Part shown: piece after piece, positions 1-8,542 of the stretch
Layout of the letters: every line of letters starts with the position of its first letter
How positions within the stretch are numbered: position 1 is the first letter of the stretch
Source: Azospirillum tabaci
Lineage (GTDB): Bacteria; Pseudomonadota; Alphaproteobacteria; Azospirillales; Azospirillaceae
DNA length: 64,000 bases
Assembly: GCF_014596085.1 (NCBI RefSeq)
Contig: NZ_JACCJY010000006.1
Location: forward strand, 62,001-126,000
Direction of reading: 5' to 3'
Made by a program: the position numbers and the translations under genes
Notes under the pieces: generated by a model
The model's input: only the letters and a program-made list of their open reading frames with translations
Told to the model about the DNA's origin: nothing
The model's database searches: none

Positions 1-1
1 T

Positions 2-1042
2 GGCATCCGCAACGCGCTTCTGACCTCCATCGCGCCGACCGGCACGATCTCGCTGTTCGCCGACAACGTGTCGTCGGGGATCGAGCCGGTCTTCTCCTAC
101 AGCTACGAGCGCGCCGTCCTGATGCCCGACGGCACCCGCCGGACGGAGGAGGTGAGCGACCACGCCCATCGCCTGTTCCGCGCGCGGTTCGGGGCCGAGC
201 AGCCCCTGCCCGACTACTTCGTGGACGCGCAGTCCCTGACCCCGGCGGAGCATGTGGTGATGCAGGCGGCAGCCCAGCGCCATGTGGACAGCTCCATTTC
301 CAAAACCATCAACTGTCCGGAGGATCTGCCCTTCGACTCCTTCAAGGACGTCTATTGGCAGGCCTATGAGCTGGGCTGCAAGGGCTGCACCACCTACCGC
401 CCGAACGCGGTCACCGGCTCCGTCCTGTCGGTGAAGAAGGAGGGCGCGGCTTCGGCCCCAAACCAACCCTCTTCCCCGACCCGGGGCGCGGCCCCGGGCG
501 CCATGGCGACCAAGCCGCCCGACCGTCCGGAGACCCTGCCGGGCGAGACCTACAAGGTGCGCTGGCCGGACAGCGACCACGCCATGTACATCACGATCAA
601 CGACATCGTGGAGAACGGACGGCGCCGGCCCTTCGAGGTTTTCATCAACTCCAAGAACATGGAGCATTACGCCTGGACCGTGGCTTTGACGCGCATGATC
701 TCAGCGGTGTTTCGCCGCGGCGGCGAGGTCGGCTTCGTCGTGGAGGAGTTGAAGGCGGTCTTCGACCCCCGCGGCGGCGCCTGGATGCAGGGCCGCTACG
801 TCCCGTCCCTGCTGGCGGCCATCGGGGACGTGATCGAGCGGCATCTGAAGGCCATCGGCATGCTGCCGGACGATGGGATGGCCGAGATGCTGCCGAGCGG
901 CGGGACCCTCGCCGCACCGCCATCCGCCGGGACGGAGACGGCCAACCTCCAGCAATGCCCGAAATGTGGCCAGCCCGGTCTGATCCGGCAGGAAGGCTGC
1001 GACACCTGCCTGAACTGCGGCTATTCCAAGTGCGGCCCCTGA
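2..1042 (+). CDS. nrdJ: Adenosylcobalamin-dependent (class II) ribonucleotide reductase, 3' part
   Basis: The frame is open from base 2, so the gene begins outside the window and about 346 C-terminal residues are present. The enzyme reduces ribonucleotides to deoxyribonucleotides with a cobalamin radical. Visible signs are the PTGTISLFADN stretch near the left edge, the GCKGCTTYRPN block, and a C-terminal zinc-ribbon-like tail (CPKCG...CDTCLNCG, ending CGP) typical of class II enzymes. A proline/alanine-rich linker (around 460-540) separates the catalytic part from the C-terminal domain. The next gene is convergent, so this one ends its transcription unit. Confidence 0.93.
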   Translation, partial: GIRNALLTSIAPTGTISLFADNVSSGIEPVFSYSYERAVLMPDGTRRTEEVSDHAHRLFRARFGAEQPLPDYFVDAQSLTPAEHVVMQAAAQRHVDSSISKTINCPEDLPFDSFKDVYWQAYELGCKGCTTYRPNAVTGSVLSVKKEGAASAPNQPSSPTRGAAPGAMATKPPDRPETLPGETYKVRWPDSDHAMYITINDIVENGRRRPFEVFINSKNMEHYAWTVALTRMISAVFRRGGEVGFVVEELKAVFDPRGGAWMQGRYVPSLLAAIGDVIERHLKAIGMLPDDGMAEMLPSGGTLAAPPSAGTETANLQQCPKCGQPGLIRQEGCDTCLNCGYSKCGP

Positions 1043-1163
1043 GGACGGATCGGTGACACCACGGGCACTGTCTGTCGGTTTGCGCATTCGCCGAAACCCG
1101 TAGGCTACAGACTGGCAACGGTCGGTGCGAATCGGCCTCAGACGTGGCAGGGGCGGGCCTGCC

Positions 1164-2162
1164 CTACTCGTTCAATACGGTAGGACAGGTTGCCGCGGGT
1201 CGTTGGCACCCAGGAAAGCACCCGAGTCCGACCAGAGTGGCGCGCACCGCCTCGTCGAGCGGGGTGTGGGGCTCAGCCCCGAGTTCAGCCGTCAGCCGGG
1301 CATTGTTCAACCTGACGGGAGTCTCCCAGAGGTAACGCATCTCGACCAATTCCCGAAACAGCGGGACGAATGGGGAGGCCGCGGTCATCAGGAGCCATGG
1401 AAACCGACGGACGGGGAGTTCAGGCTCGCCGACCACGCGCCGGATCGCTTCCATGACCCGTGTTCCGTCTTCGTCCCAATGCCCTCCCATGTGGAAGGTG
1501 GCGAATGCATCCTGCGCCTCTCGTTCGGCCAAACGCGCCATTGTCTCCGCAACGTCGGGAAGGTAGGCCCACTGATGCCCGACGCCCGCTTTGCCGGGAT
1601 AAGTGATGGAGCGGAGTGGGCGTCCGGGCTTCACGAGCCCTTGCGAGAACCAGTTGTTTCCCGCTCCTGGGCCGAAGAAATCGCCGGCGCGCACGATCAG
1701 AACTCGAACGTCCCCTTTGTCCGAGGCCATCCGGAGGCGCCGTTCCATCTCGACGCGAATGGCGCCCTTGCGGGTGAGCGGGGTCTGGGGAGAGGACTCG
1801 TCCAGCAGCGGGAACGCGTCGGGCCCATAGTTGTAGACCGTGCCCGGAAGGAGGATGCGGGCGCCGTTCGCGCGTGCCGCGGCAATTGTATTGGCCAGCA
1901 TCGGAAGCACCAGCTTGCCCCAGTTCCGGTAGGCTGGGGGGTTTACCGCGTGCACGATGAGCGAGGCTCCCTGCGCCGCGTGCGCCACGGCTGAGGCCGA
2001 CAGGGCATCGCCGCGGATCCACTCCAGGCCGCTCTGCACGCCGGCCTTGCCGGGGTCGCGGGCAAGCGCGCGGACGGTCCATCCATTGTTGCGCAGACGC
2101 CGGGCGACGTGCCCACCGATGCCCCCCGTCGCGCCGAGGACCAAGGCTACACGATGTGTCAT
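1164..2162 (-). CDS. NAD(P)-dependent epimerase/dehydratase-like protein
   Basis: A 332-residue short-chain dehydrogenase of the extended (epimerase) type. The N-terminus carries the Rossmann glycine motif GATGGIGG at residues 11-18. The middle holds a YNYGPD segment where extended SDRs have their catalytic Tyr region, but a canonical YxxxK is not clear. The substrate cannot be told from the sequence. It is divergent from a LysR gene (start 2256) across 93 bases, the usual layout of a LysR regulator and its target, so it is probably controlled by that regulator. Confidence 0.8.
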   Translation of the reverse strand: MTHRVALVLGATGGIGGHVARRLRNNGWTVRALARDPGKAGVQSGLEWIRGDALSASAVAHAAQGASLIVHAVNPPAYRNWGKLVLPMLANTIAAARANGARILLPGTVYNYGPDAFPLLDESSPQTPLTRKGAIRVEMERRLRMASDKGDVRVLIVRAGDFFGPGAGNNWFSQGLVKPGRPLRSITYPGKAGVGHQWAYLPDVAETMARLAEREAQDAFATFHMGGHWDEDGTRVMEAIRRVVGEPELPVRRFPWLLMTAASPFVPLFRELVEMRYLWETPVRLNNARLTAELGAEPHTPLDEAVRATLVGLGCFPGCQRPAATCPTVLNE

Positions 2163-2255
2163 TTCGAACTCCTGCCGCTGCGTGTTGCGGCAGGTTGCTC
2201 CGTGGGACCTCTCAACGGAATTGTGGAAAATCGTACGGTCGCTATACTGAAATGC

Positions 2256-3212
2256 ATGAACCAGGAGCCCGCTTGGGATTTATACCGGACCTTCCTCGCC
2301 GTCCTGCGGGAGGGATCGCTGTCGGCGGCCGCGCGGTCGCTTGGCCTCACCCAGCCGACGGTGTCGCGTCACATCGAGGCTCTCGAAGACGCCGTAAAAC
2401 TGAAGTTCTTCGTCCGGTCGCAACGGGGACTGACTCCGACCGAGGCGGCGTTGGAGCTTGAGTCCTACGCCGAGACGATCGCTTCCACCGCGGCCGCGAT
2501 GCTCCGGGTCGCTTCGGGGCATGGCGCCGGGGTCAGCGGAACGGTGCGGATCAGTGCCAGCGAGGTCGTCGGGATAGAAGTCCTGCCCCCGATCTTCACG
2601 GCATTGCGGGAACGACATCCTCACCTAACGATTGAACTCGTGCTCTCGAACACGGTTGAGGACCTGCTCCGTCGTGATGCCGACATCGCCGTGCGAATGG
2701 TCGAGCCCGCCCAGGAGGCTCTGGTCGCCAAGCATGTGGGAATGATCGCGCTTGGACTGCACGCGCATCGTCGATACGTGGACCGGCGGGGCATGCCCGC
2801 CACGCTGGGCGATTTGCTCCAACACGACGTGATCGGCTTCGACAAAGAGACACCAGCGATCCGGACGATGCTCAAGCGGGTCCGCGGCGTGGACCGATCC
2901 GCCTTCGCGCTGCGGGCCGACAGCGACCTTGCCCAGCTTGCCATGCTCCGGGCCGGCTTTGGCATTGGCGTCTGCCAAGTCCCGGTCGCTGCACGCGATC
3001 CCGACCTCGTCCGGGTGCTCGCCGACACGTTTGAGCTGAACCTTCCGACCTGGGTTGTGATGCACGAGGATCTTCGGTCGAGCCCCCGGTGCCGCGCCGT
3101 GTTCGACGCGCTCGTTGATGGATTGGCAGCCCACTCGAAAGCAGGAGCATCCAGCGCGCATGGCGAACCCGGGGCCCGGCCCGAGATGCCACCGGACGGG
3201 CCGGAGTGTTAG
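2256..3212 (+). CDS. LysR-family transcriptional regulator
   Basis: A 318-residue LysR protein. The N-terminal winged helix-turn-helix is clear (SLSAAARSLGLTQPTVSRHI, about residues 20-39), followed by the usual substrate-binding domain. I chose ATG 2256 because residues from MNQEPAWDLYRTF onward match the family N-terminus; the frame is open further upstream but that part is not LysR-like. It faces the epimerase gene at 2162 and probably regulates it and itself from the shared 93-base intergenic region. The inducer is unknown. Confidence 0.9.
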   Translation: MNQEPAWDLYRTFLAVLREGSLSAAARSLGLTQPTVSRHIEALEDAVKLKFFVRSQRGLTPTEAALELESYAETIASTAAAMLRVASGHGAGVSGTVRISASEVVGIEVLPPIFTALRERHPHLTIELVLSNTVEDLLRRDADIAVRMVEPAQEALVAKHVGMIALGLHAHRRYVDRRGMPATLGDLLQHDVIGFDKETPAIRTMLKRVRGVDRSAFALRADSDLAQLAMLRAGFGIGVCQVPVAARDPDLVRVLADTFELNLPTWVVMHEDLRSSPRCRAVFDALVDGLAAHSKAGASSAHGEPGARPEMPPDGPEC

Positions 3213-3524
3213 GGAGGGTGTCGCCTTACGCCAGTCTAAACGGGATTGTGGCGCCTTTTCCAAAACGGCGACCAAGTTGGCCGGCTGCTCCCCTTTGACC
3301 ATACGGCAAATGGCTGGGTGAAGCTGCTGGCCCGAAGACCTCCGGCTGTCGCCGCGGCGTGCTCCGTTGCAGCGCTGTCGGGATGCCGACCGGGACGGGG
3401 CGAGCCCCTCTACCCCACAGCCCCAGCACGCGAGATGATGACGCAGCCCGCCTCGTAGCCTTGGAGGCAATGTGGCCGGCCGAAGGCAGGGGGCGTTGCC
3501 GAGGGCCGGCCGGCAGTGCCCCTT
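3213..3524. other. Intergenic region, no gene seen
   Basis: About 310 bases between the convergent ends of the LysR gene and the DUF1810 gene. Short open frames here have no initiation signals or recognisable protein features. I see no strong terminator hairpin with a T run. Confidence 0.4.
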
Positions 3525-4001
3525 TCACGACGTCGGTCCGGTCGGCTTGGTACGCCCCAACAGAGCCAACGTCGCCTCGTCCATTCGTCCATTGCAGTAG
3601 CGCGCGAGCGCCTCCCGGTAGAGGGCCGCAGCCTCGTCCGCAGCCGAGGCGAACAGAGTCATGGAGGAGTGGAACTTCATGTCGTCCGGAGAACCAAAGA
3701 TTTCATGAAGTGTTCGCCCCTGGACCGCCAGCACGGCGCGAGTCGCTTCTTCCAGTCGTGGGCCCAGGGTCGGATGTGCCAGATAGGCCCGCGCCTCGTC
3801 GAAGGAGCCGATACCATAAAATTCGGCTGTGGCTGAGCGGCCAAGGCCGCGCAATTGCGGAAAAATGAACCACATCCAATGGCTCCGCTTGCGCCCGTCC
3901 CGCAACTCCTTGAGCACCGTTGCGAAGACCGGCCCCTGCGCGTTGACGAACCGCTGAAGGTCGAACGGATTGTCTGTCTGCATTCCACCGCTCCTGTTCA
4001 A
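3525..4001 (-). CDS. DUF1810 family protein
   Basis: A 158-residue protein (152 if it starts at the internal ATG at 3983, MQTDNPFDLQRF, the better family match). It has the family's typical features: NPFDLQRFVNAQ at the start, SHWMWFIFPQLRGLG in the first third, and MKFHSSMTLFA towards the end. DUF1810 proteins are small, soluble and without established biochemical function. It stands alone between a convergent LysR gene and a region with a possible resolvase remnant. Confidence 0.85.
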   Translation of the reverse strand: MNRSGGMQTDNPFDLQRFVNAQGPVFATVLKELRDGRKRSHWMWFIFPQLRGLGRSATAEFYGIGSFDEARAYLAHPTLGPRLEEATRAVLAVQGRTLHEIFGSPDDMKFHSSMTLFASAADEAAALYREALARYCNGRMDEATLALLGRTKPTGPTS

Positions 4002-4039
4002 GGCACTCCGTCACGAATTAACTGCGCATCGTCCCTTTA

Positions 4040-4246
4040 TCAAAGCGGAGCATTCGCCCCTGACATCCATCTTTCACCCCCGCCCATTCGAGCGCGGTGC
4101 TCTCGCAGAGCATGGTGCATGGTCGTACGCTCCACGCCGAACTGTTCAGCAACTTGGCTGGCTGGCCTCTTTCCGACTCCGGACGCGGATCGGTGACCGC
4201 CGATCGAAACGCGATCAATGGCTCTTCCTTTACCTCCGATGTAATC
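4040..4246 (-). pseudogene. Possible remnant of a site-specific recombinase (resolvase C-terminus)
   Basis: On the minus strand this segment reads YIGGKGRAIDR..., then about 16 residues later GKRPASQVAEQFGVERTTMH, ending at a stop at 4040. The pattern of a Y-x-G-K-G-R-x-I-D linker followed by a helix-turn-helix resembles the C-terminal DNA-binding end of serine recombinases. No catalytic N-terminal domain precedes it, so if the match is right it is a decayed fragment. The alternative is a chance open frame antisense to the upstream part of the hydrolase gene. Confidence 0.35.
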
Positions 4247-4354
4247 GCGGGTGGATCGTGGAACGGCGATGCTGTGGGGGTCCGGTCGATCCGGAAGGTG
4301 CATAGCGCACCGGCTTTCCCGTCCCGCAGCCTCCCAAGCGCAGGAGCACCGACC

Positions 4355-5203
4355 ATGAGCATACCTTCGCCGTCTCCCGCCGCCCCGGTCCGGCCCGGCT
4401 TCATCCGTACGGACGACGGCGTGACGCTCTTCTGCCGGGATTGGGGAGAGGGGAAACCCGTCGTCTTCCTGTCCAGCTGGTCGCTGAATTCCGACTCCTG
4501 GGCCTATCAGATGCTGGCGCTGGCCGAGCACGGCTACCGCTGCGTAGCGTACGACCGCCGCGGCCATGGCCGGTCGAGCGACCCGGGAATCGGTTTCGAC
4601 TTCGACCGGCTGGCCGACGACCTCGCCACCCTGCTCGACACGCTGGACCTGGAGGGTGTCACATTGGTCGGCCATTCGATGTCCTGTGGGGAAATCATCC
4701 GCTATCTGAGCCGGCACGGCAGCCGCCGCGTTTCCCGCACGGTTCTGGTTGGCACGGTGACGCCGGCTCTCTCCCGGACCGACGACAACCCTGACGGAAT
4801 CGATCCCGCCGTCTTCGAATCCTTCCGCTCGGATTGGCTGATGCGGGACTTTCCGGCATGGCTGGAGGACAACATTCGCCCCTTTCTGACGGCAGAGAGT
4901 TCGCCCGACATGATGGTCTGGGTGAAATCGATGGCTTTGCAAGCCTCGATGAAGGCGCTTCTGGACTGCCATCGGGCGACGACGTCCACCGACTTCCGAC
5001 AAGAGCTTCAGGACATCACCGTGTCGACCTTGCTGATTCATGGCGATTTGGATGTGTCCAGCCCGCTTGGCATCACCGGGAGGAAAACCGCCGAGCTGAT
5101 GCCGAACGCGACGTTGACCGTTTACGAGGGGGCGCCGCACGGCCTGTTCCTGACGCACATGGACCGCTTCAACCGCGATCTGCTGACCTTTCTGGATGCA
5201 TGA
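4355..5203 (+). CDS. Alpha/beta hydrolase, chloroperoxidase/arylesterase-like
   Basis: A 282-residue alpha/beta hydrolase resembling the cofactor-free (non-heme) chloroperoxidase and arylesterase group: FCRDWGEGKPVVFLSSW near the start, YDRRGHGRSSDP as the oxyanion/strand-5 region, the nucleophile elbow LVGHSMSCGE, a late acid region (HGDLDVSSP), and the catalytic His in GAPHGLF. The nucleophile motif is G-H-S-M-S rather than the usual G-H-S-x-G. ATG 4355 fits the family N-terminus; an open frame continues upstream to 4097 but is not hydrolase-like. It is likely a cytosolic esterase or perhydrolase; substrate unknown. Confidence 0.88.
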   Translation: MSIPSPSPAAPVRPGFIRTDDGVTLFCRDWGEGKPVVFLSSWSLNSDSWAYQMLALAEHGYRCVAYDRRGHGRSSDPGIGFDFDRLADDLATLLDTLDLEGVTLVGHSMSCGEIIRYLSRHGSRRVSRTVLVGTVTPALSRTDDNPDGIDPAVFESFRSDWLMRDFPAWLEDNIRPFLTAESSPDMMVWVKSMALQASMKALLDCHRATTSTDFRQELQDITVSTLLIHGDLDVSSPLGITGRKTAELMPNATLTVYEGAPHGLFLTHMDRFNRDLLTFLDA

Positions 5204-5264
5204 TCGGCGGCGCTGGTATCATCGATCGCAAAACACCGACGACACCGGAGGGGAGGCCGGAGCC

Positions 5265-6107
5265 ATGACGCAAACAGCCGCCCGGCACCGACCGCCCCCC
5301 AGGACCGTGCCGCGCCAGCCGGTCGGCGAGCTGCTGCGCGCGTGGCGCAAGCGGCGCGGCTTGAGCCAACTCGATCTTGCCTGCGAAGCCGACATCTCGA
5401 CCCGGCACGTCAGCTTCCTGGAAACGGGCCGCTCGCAGCCCAGCCGGACCATGCTGCTCCATTTGGCGGAGCGGATGGACATTCCGCTCCGCGACCGCAA
5501 CGCGCTGCTCGCCGCCGCGGGCTTCGCGCCGGTCTTTTCCGAACACGGGCTGGACGATCCGGAGATGCAGGCCGCCCGTCAGGCGGTCGATCTCGTGCTG
5601 ACCGGGCACGAGCCCCACCCGGCGCTGGCTGTGGACCGGCACTGGACGTTGGTTGCGGCCAACCGGGCGGTCGCCCCACTGCTCACCGGTGCCGCGCCGG
5701 ATCTTCTCGAGCCTCCGGTGAACGTGCTGCGCCTCAGCCTCCATCCATCCGGGCTGGCACCGCGGATCGAAAACCTCGCCCAGTGGCGAACCCACATCCT
5801 GCACCGGCTGACCCGCCAGATCGACGTCAGCGCCGATCCTGTGCTGATCGCGCTGTTCGGCGAGTTGAAGGGCTACCCGATGCCCGGCGGGCAGGCTCCG
5901 CACGGCCGGGGCGAGCCGCTGTCGTCGCATGAGGGCGTGGTGGTTCCTCTGCGGCTCAGGACGGAAGCCGGGACTCTCTGCTTCTTCAGCACCACGACGG
6001 TGTTCGGAACGGCGGTGGACGTCACTTTGTCCGAACTGGCCATCGAGGCGTTCTTTCCGGCCGACCTCGCCACGGCGGAGGCGATGCGGCAGGCCCTGTC
6101 GCGGTGA
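5265..6107 (+). CDS. XRE-family regulator with MmyB-type ligand domain
   Basis: A 280-residue protein with an N-terminal helix-turn-helix (GLSQLDLACEADISTRHVSF, about residues 31-50) and a long C-terminal region of the MmyB-like ligand-binding type (HPALAVDRHWTLVAANRA, then NVLRLSLHPSGLAPRI). This two-domain layout is common in actinobacterial and proteobacterial regulators that control an adjacent oxidoreductase or hydrolase gene. It starts 61 bases after the alpha/beta hydrolase on the same strand, so the two probably form a unit and the regulator may act on it. ATG 5265 is preceded by a GGAGG-like stretch (5247-5256). Confidence 0.88.
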   Translation: MTQTAARHRPPPRTVPRQPVGELLRAWRKRRGLSQLDLACEADISTRHVSFLETGRSQPSRTMLLHLAERMDIPLRDRNALLAAAGFAPVFSEHGLDDPEMQAARQAVDLVLTGHEPHPALAVDRHWTLVAANRAVAPLLTGAAPDLLEPPVNVLRLSLHPSGLAPRIENLAQWRTHILHRLTRQIDVSADPVLIALFGELKGYPMPGGQAPHGRGEPLSSHEGVVVPLRLRTEAGTLCFFSTTTVFGTAVDVTLSELAIEAFFPADLATAEAMRQALSR

Positions 6108-6278
6108 TGGACAGCGAACCGCGCCAGGATTGCCGACCTACAGGATCGGCTTGACTGTGCGCCACACGGTGTCACGAGACGCGCCTTCACCCGACGGAGG
6201 CACCGCCTTTGCGCCGACACGGCGCACGGGACCCGGCCTTATGATTTCCAGCCATCCCGTGGCGGCCGGAGGTGCAGC

Positions 6279-6695
6279 ATGGCGCAGACCGACATCGAGT
6301 TGCTCCGCGGCCTCTACAACCGCTACGCCGTGGGTGATGTGGCGCCGCTGTTCGAGCATCTCGCGCCCGACGTCGAGTGGATATCCTGCAGCCGGTCCCC
6401 GGCTCTTGCGGCCTTCTCCGGCACCTTCCACGGCATGGACGGTGTCCAGCGCTATTTCCAAGGATTGGCCAAGGATTGGACGATCACCAGGCACGAGATG
6501 CGGGACATCGCAAGGGACGGAGACCAGGTCGTCACGCACAACCTCGTTGAGGCCGTCAGCAAGGTCACCGGCAAACCGGTGGCGGTGACGACCGAACACC
6601 GGTGGGTGCTGCACGACGGCCGGATCCGGCGCTTCGAGGAGCGTTGCGACGACGAGGCGGCCCTGGAGGCGGCTTGCCGCCCATGTGAGCCATAA
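6279..6695 (+). CDS. SnoaL-like / NTF2-fold protein
   Basis: A 138-residue protein with the pattern of the SnoaL-like subfamily of the NTF2 fold: LLRGLYNRYAVGDV at the start, HLAPDVEWI, a FHGMDGVQRYFQ segment, and HRWVLHDGRIRRFEE near the end. Such domains are cone-shaped ligand-binding or isomerase folds; no specific function can be assigned. A GGAGG (6268-6272) precedes ATG 6279. The last codons and stop are repeated just downstream as a 19-base tandem duplication. Confidence 0.8.
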   Translation: MAQTDIELLRGLYNRYAVGDVAPLFEHLAPDVEWISCSRSPALAAFSGTFHGMDGVQRYFQGLAKDWTITRHEMRDIARDGDQVVTHNLVEAVSKVTGKPVAVTTEHRWVLHDGRIRRFEERCDDEAALEAACRPCEP

Positions 6696-6720
6696 CGGCC
6701 TATGTGAGCCATAACGGCCT
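6683..6720. repeat. Perfect 19-bp tandem duplication across a stop codon
   Basis: The 19-mer atgtgagccataacggcct occurs at 6683-6701 and again, without a gap, at 6702-6720. The first copy contains the TAA stop (6693-6695) of the SnoaL-like gene. The protein is not altered because the first copy keeps the stop. Confidence 0.95.
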
Positions 6721-6778
6721 GGATTGCCCAGCGGCCCGCCGTGACGGGACTGGCGTTCGCCGCATGGCCCCCCGCTCG

Positions 6779-7369
6779 CTACCCGGGCCGCTTTTGGACC
6801 TTGGCTTGACCGCGGGAAAGATCCGTGATCATGCGGACGATATCGTCCACCTGCTCGCAAGGAACCTTGATCTGGAGCTGCACACCTTCGGGCGTGAAGC
6901 CGTTCGTCTCGGCAAGGGCCGCCGGGAAGGTGCCAAGTCCCGATCTGATCCTGGCCTCGTCGGCGAAGGCGCACGTGACGGATAAGGCTGAAAAAGTGAT
7001 GATCGGACGGCGTTCAGCGGCGTGGAGACAGGCCGCCGCGGTGCCGCCATAGGCGCGCACCAGCCCGCCCGCACCGAGAAGAACGCCACCGAACCAGCGG
7101 CTGACCACCACCGCCACCTGATCCAGCTTCTGGCCATCCATGGCCTGAAGAATCGGGCGTCCCGCCGTTCCCCCCGGTTCGCCGTCATCGCTGGACCGGT
7201 AGAGATCGCCGATCCGAAAGGCCCAGCAGTTGTGGCCCGCATCCCGCTGGCTGCACGCGGCGATAAATCCACGGGCCTCCTCCTCCGTCCCGACTGGACC
7301 CGCCGAGGCCAGGAAACGGCTCTTCTTGATCTCCTGCTCGAATTGCTCTCTCTTCTTAAGGGTGAACAT
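6779..7369 (-). CDS. IMPACT family protein (YigZ-like)
   Basis: A 196-residue member of the UPF0029/IMPACT family. The N-terminal domain shows the signatures KKSRFLASA, GHNCWAFRIG, SSDDGEPGGTAGRPIL and the long VAVVVSRWFGGVLLGAGGLV block; a C-terminal ferredoxin-like domain (DUF1949 type) follows. In E. coli YigZ is of uncertain function; eukaryotic IMPACT proteins act in translation control. I chose ATG 7369 (MFTLKKREQFEQ); the frame continues upstream to 7423 but without family similarity. Confidence 0.9.
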   Translation of the reverse strand: MFTLKKREQFEQEIKKSRFLASAGPVGTEEEARGFIAACSQRDAGHNCWAFRIGDLYRSSDDGEPGGTAGRPILQAMDGQKLDQVAVVVSRWFGGVLLGAGGLVRAYGGTAAACLHAAERRPIITFSALSVTCAFADEARIRSGLGTFPAALAETNGFTPEGVQLQIKVPCEQVDDIVRMITDLSRGQAKVQKRPG

Positions 7370-7560
7370 TGTTTTCTGCTGCCATCGTTCCTGCACAGGC
7401 CAAAGGCCGACCTTCCCATGCACCGATGGAATTTATTCGTCCAATAGGGAAATTGCGACAGCGTCGCAGCGATATCTGCAACGACTCAACCGATGACGGA
7501 GCCGTGCCCCTCCATCCATGACCATCGCCGCCATCGGCAAGCCTGCCGATGAGCATTGGC

Positions 7561-8370
7561 TCAGCCGTGGCGCCGCTCCAGCCACTCGACCGCGAAGGTG
7601 GTGATGGCGGCCGCCTCAACCATCGTGCTGGGTGCCTCCCCAATGGTCCCCTGCGCGCCATGCCCAGCCGCGAGGAAGTCCGTGACGATGGTGGCGAAAC
7701 AGTCCTCATCCAGGCCGGGCACGACCGGAACCGCGGTCTCGAACTCTTCGATCATCCGCCACCGGGTTCCGGCCGCCGTGGCGAACGGCACCTCGCAGCG
7801 GCGGATGCGCTTTCCCGGAACACGGGAGAGATGTTCGGCGTGGTGGAGCAAGGTCATGGAGTCGAGGGGCGCCCCCACCATCAGGACCTTGCCCCCGGCG
7901 TCCACCAGCTTTGCCAGCGGCGAGCCGGGGCCGTAGCCGTAGTCCAGTGGATGATCGGCGGTCATCCACTCCGCCCTCGCGCCGATCGCGGCCACCGACG
8001 CGCCTGGATTGCCGCTCCGTCGAGCGCCGGGCCACGTACGGATGAATTCGGCCAGAACGCCGTTTTCCCGCGCGGCCCGTGACGCGGCCGGATGGAATGG
8101 CGGCACATGGGCACGCCATTCTTCGGCAACACGGCCATTCTCGTCCAAAAGCCCGTCGTAGCGAGTGTCCCAGTCCGTGTAGGCGAGGATGGTGCCGTCC
8201 GGGCTCGACGCATCGAGGAGTGCTCCGATCAGGGCGTCGGGACCATTCAGAAGCGGCCCGACCCGGCTCATCGCCGCATGAACCATGACGATGTCTCCCG
8301 GGCCGACGCCCAAACGCTCTGCATCCTCGCGCAACGAGGCTCGGGTACGGAAGGGTGAGACATTCGACAT
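7561..8370 (-). CDS. Aminoglycoside N3-acetyltransferase, AAC(3)-II/III-like
   Basis: A 269-residue protein of the AAC(3) family, which moves acetyl from acetyl-CoA to the 3-amino group of aminoglycosides. Markers run in order through the whole length: VMVHAAMSRVG, SSPDGTILAYTDW, HPAASRAARENGVLAEFIRT, a PGARRSGNPGAS motif, DYGYGPGSPLAKLV, MVGAPLDSMTLLHHAEHLS, and FAVEWLE at the end. The order and spacing match the AAC(3)-II/III/VI group from memory. ATG 8370 (MSNVSPFRTRASL) best fits the family start; ATG 8379 is also possible. Whether the enzyme confers resistance or has a housekeeping substrate is not visible. Confidence 0.88.
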   Translation of the reverse strand: MSNVSPFRTRASLREDAERLGVGPGDIVMVHAAMSRVGPLLNGPDALIGALLDASSPDGTILAYTDWDTRYDGLLDENGRVAEEWRAHVPPFHPAASRAARENGVLAEFIRTWPGARRSGNPGASVAAIGARAEWMTADHPLDYGYGPGSPLAKLVDAGGKVLMVGAPLDSMTLLHHAEHLSRVPGKRIRRCEVPFATAAGTRWRMIEEFETAVPVVPGLDEDCFATIVTDFLAAGHGAQGTIGEAPSTMVEAAAITTFAVEWLERRHG

Positions 8371-8542
8371 GGGAACCATATGGGCAACGCCCGAACGGCA
8401 TTCAGGCACGATTGAAAGGACACGACGGGGAACGGTTCACCACATCGGCTTTGACCTCTGCGAACAACAGGACCCGACGGGCTCCGCACGGCAAGGAACA
8501 CGCGCCTCCAACGACGTCCACACGGGCCCGGCGGTCAAAGGC

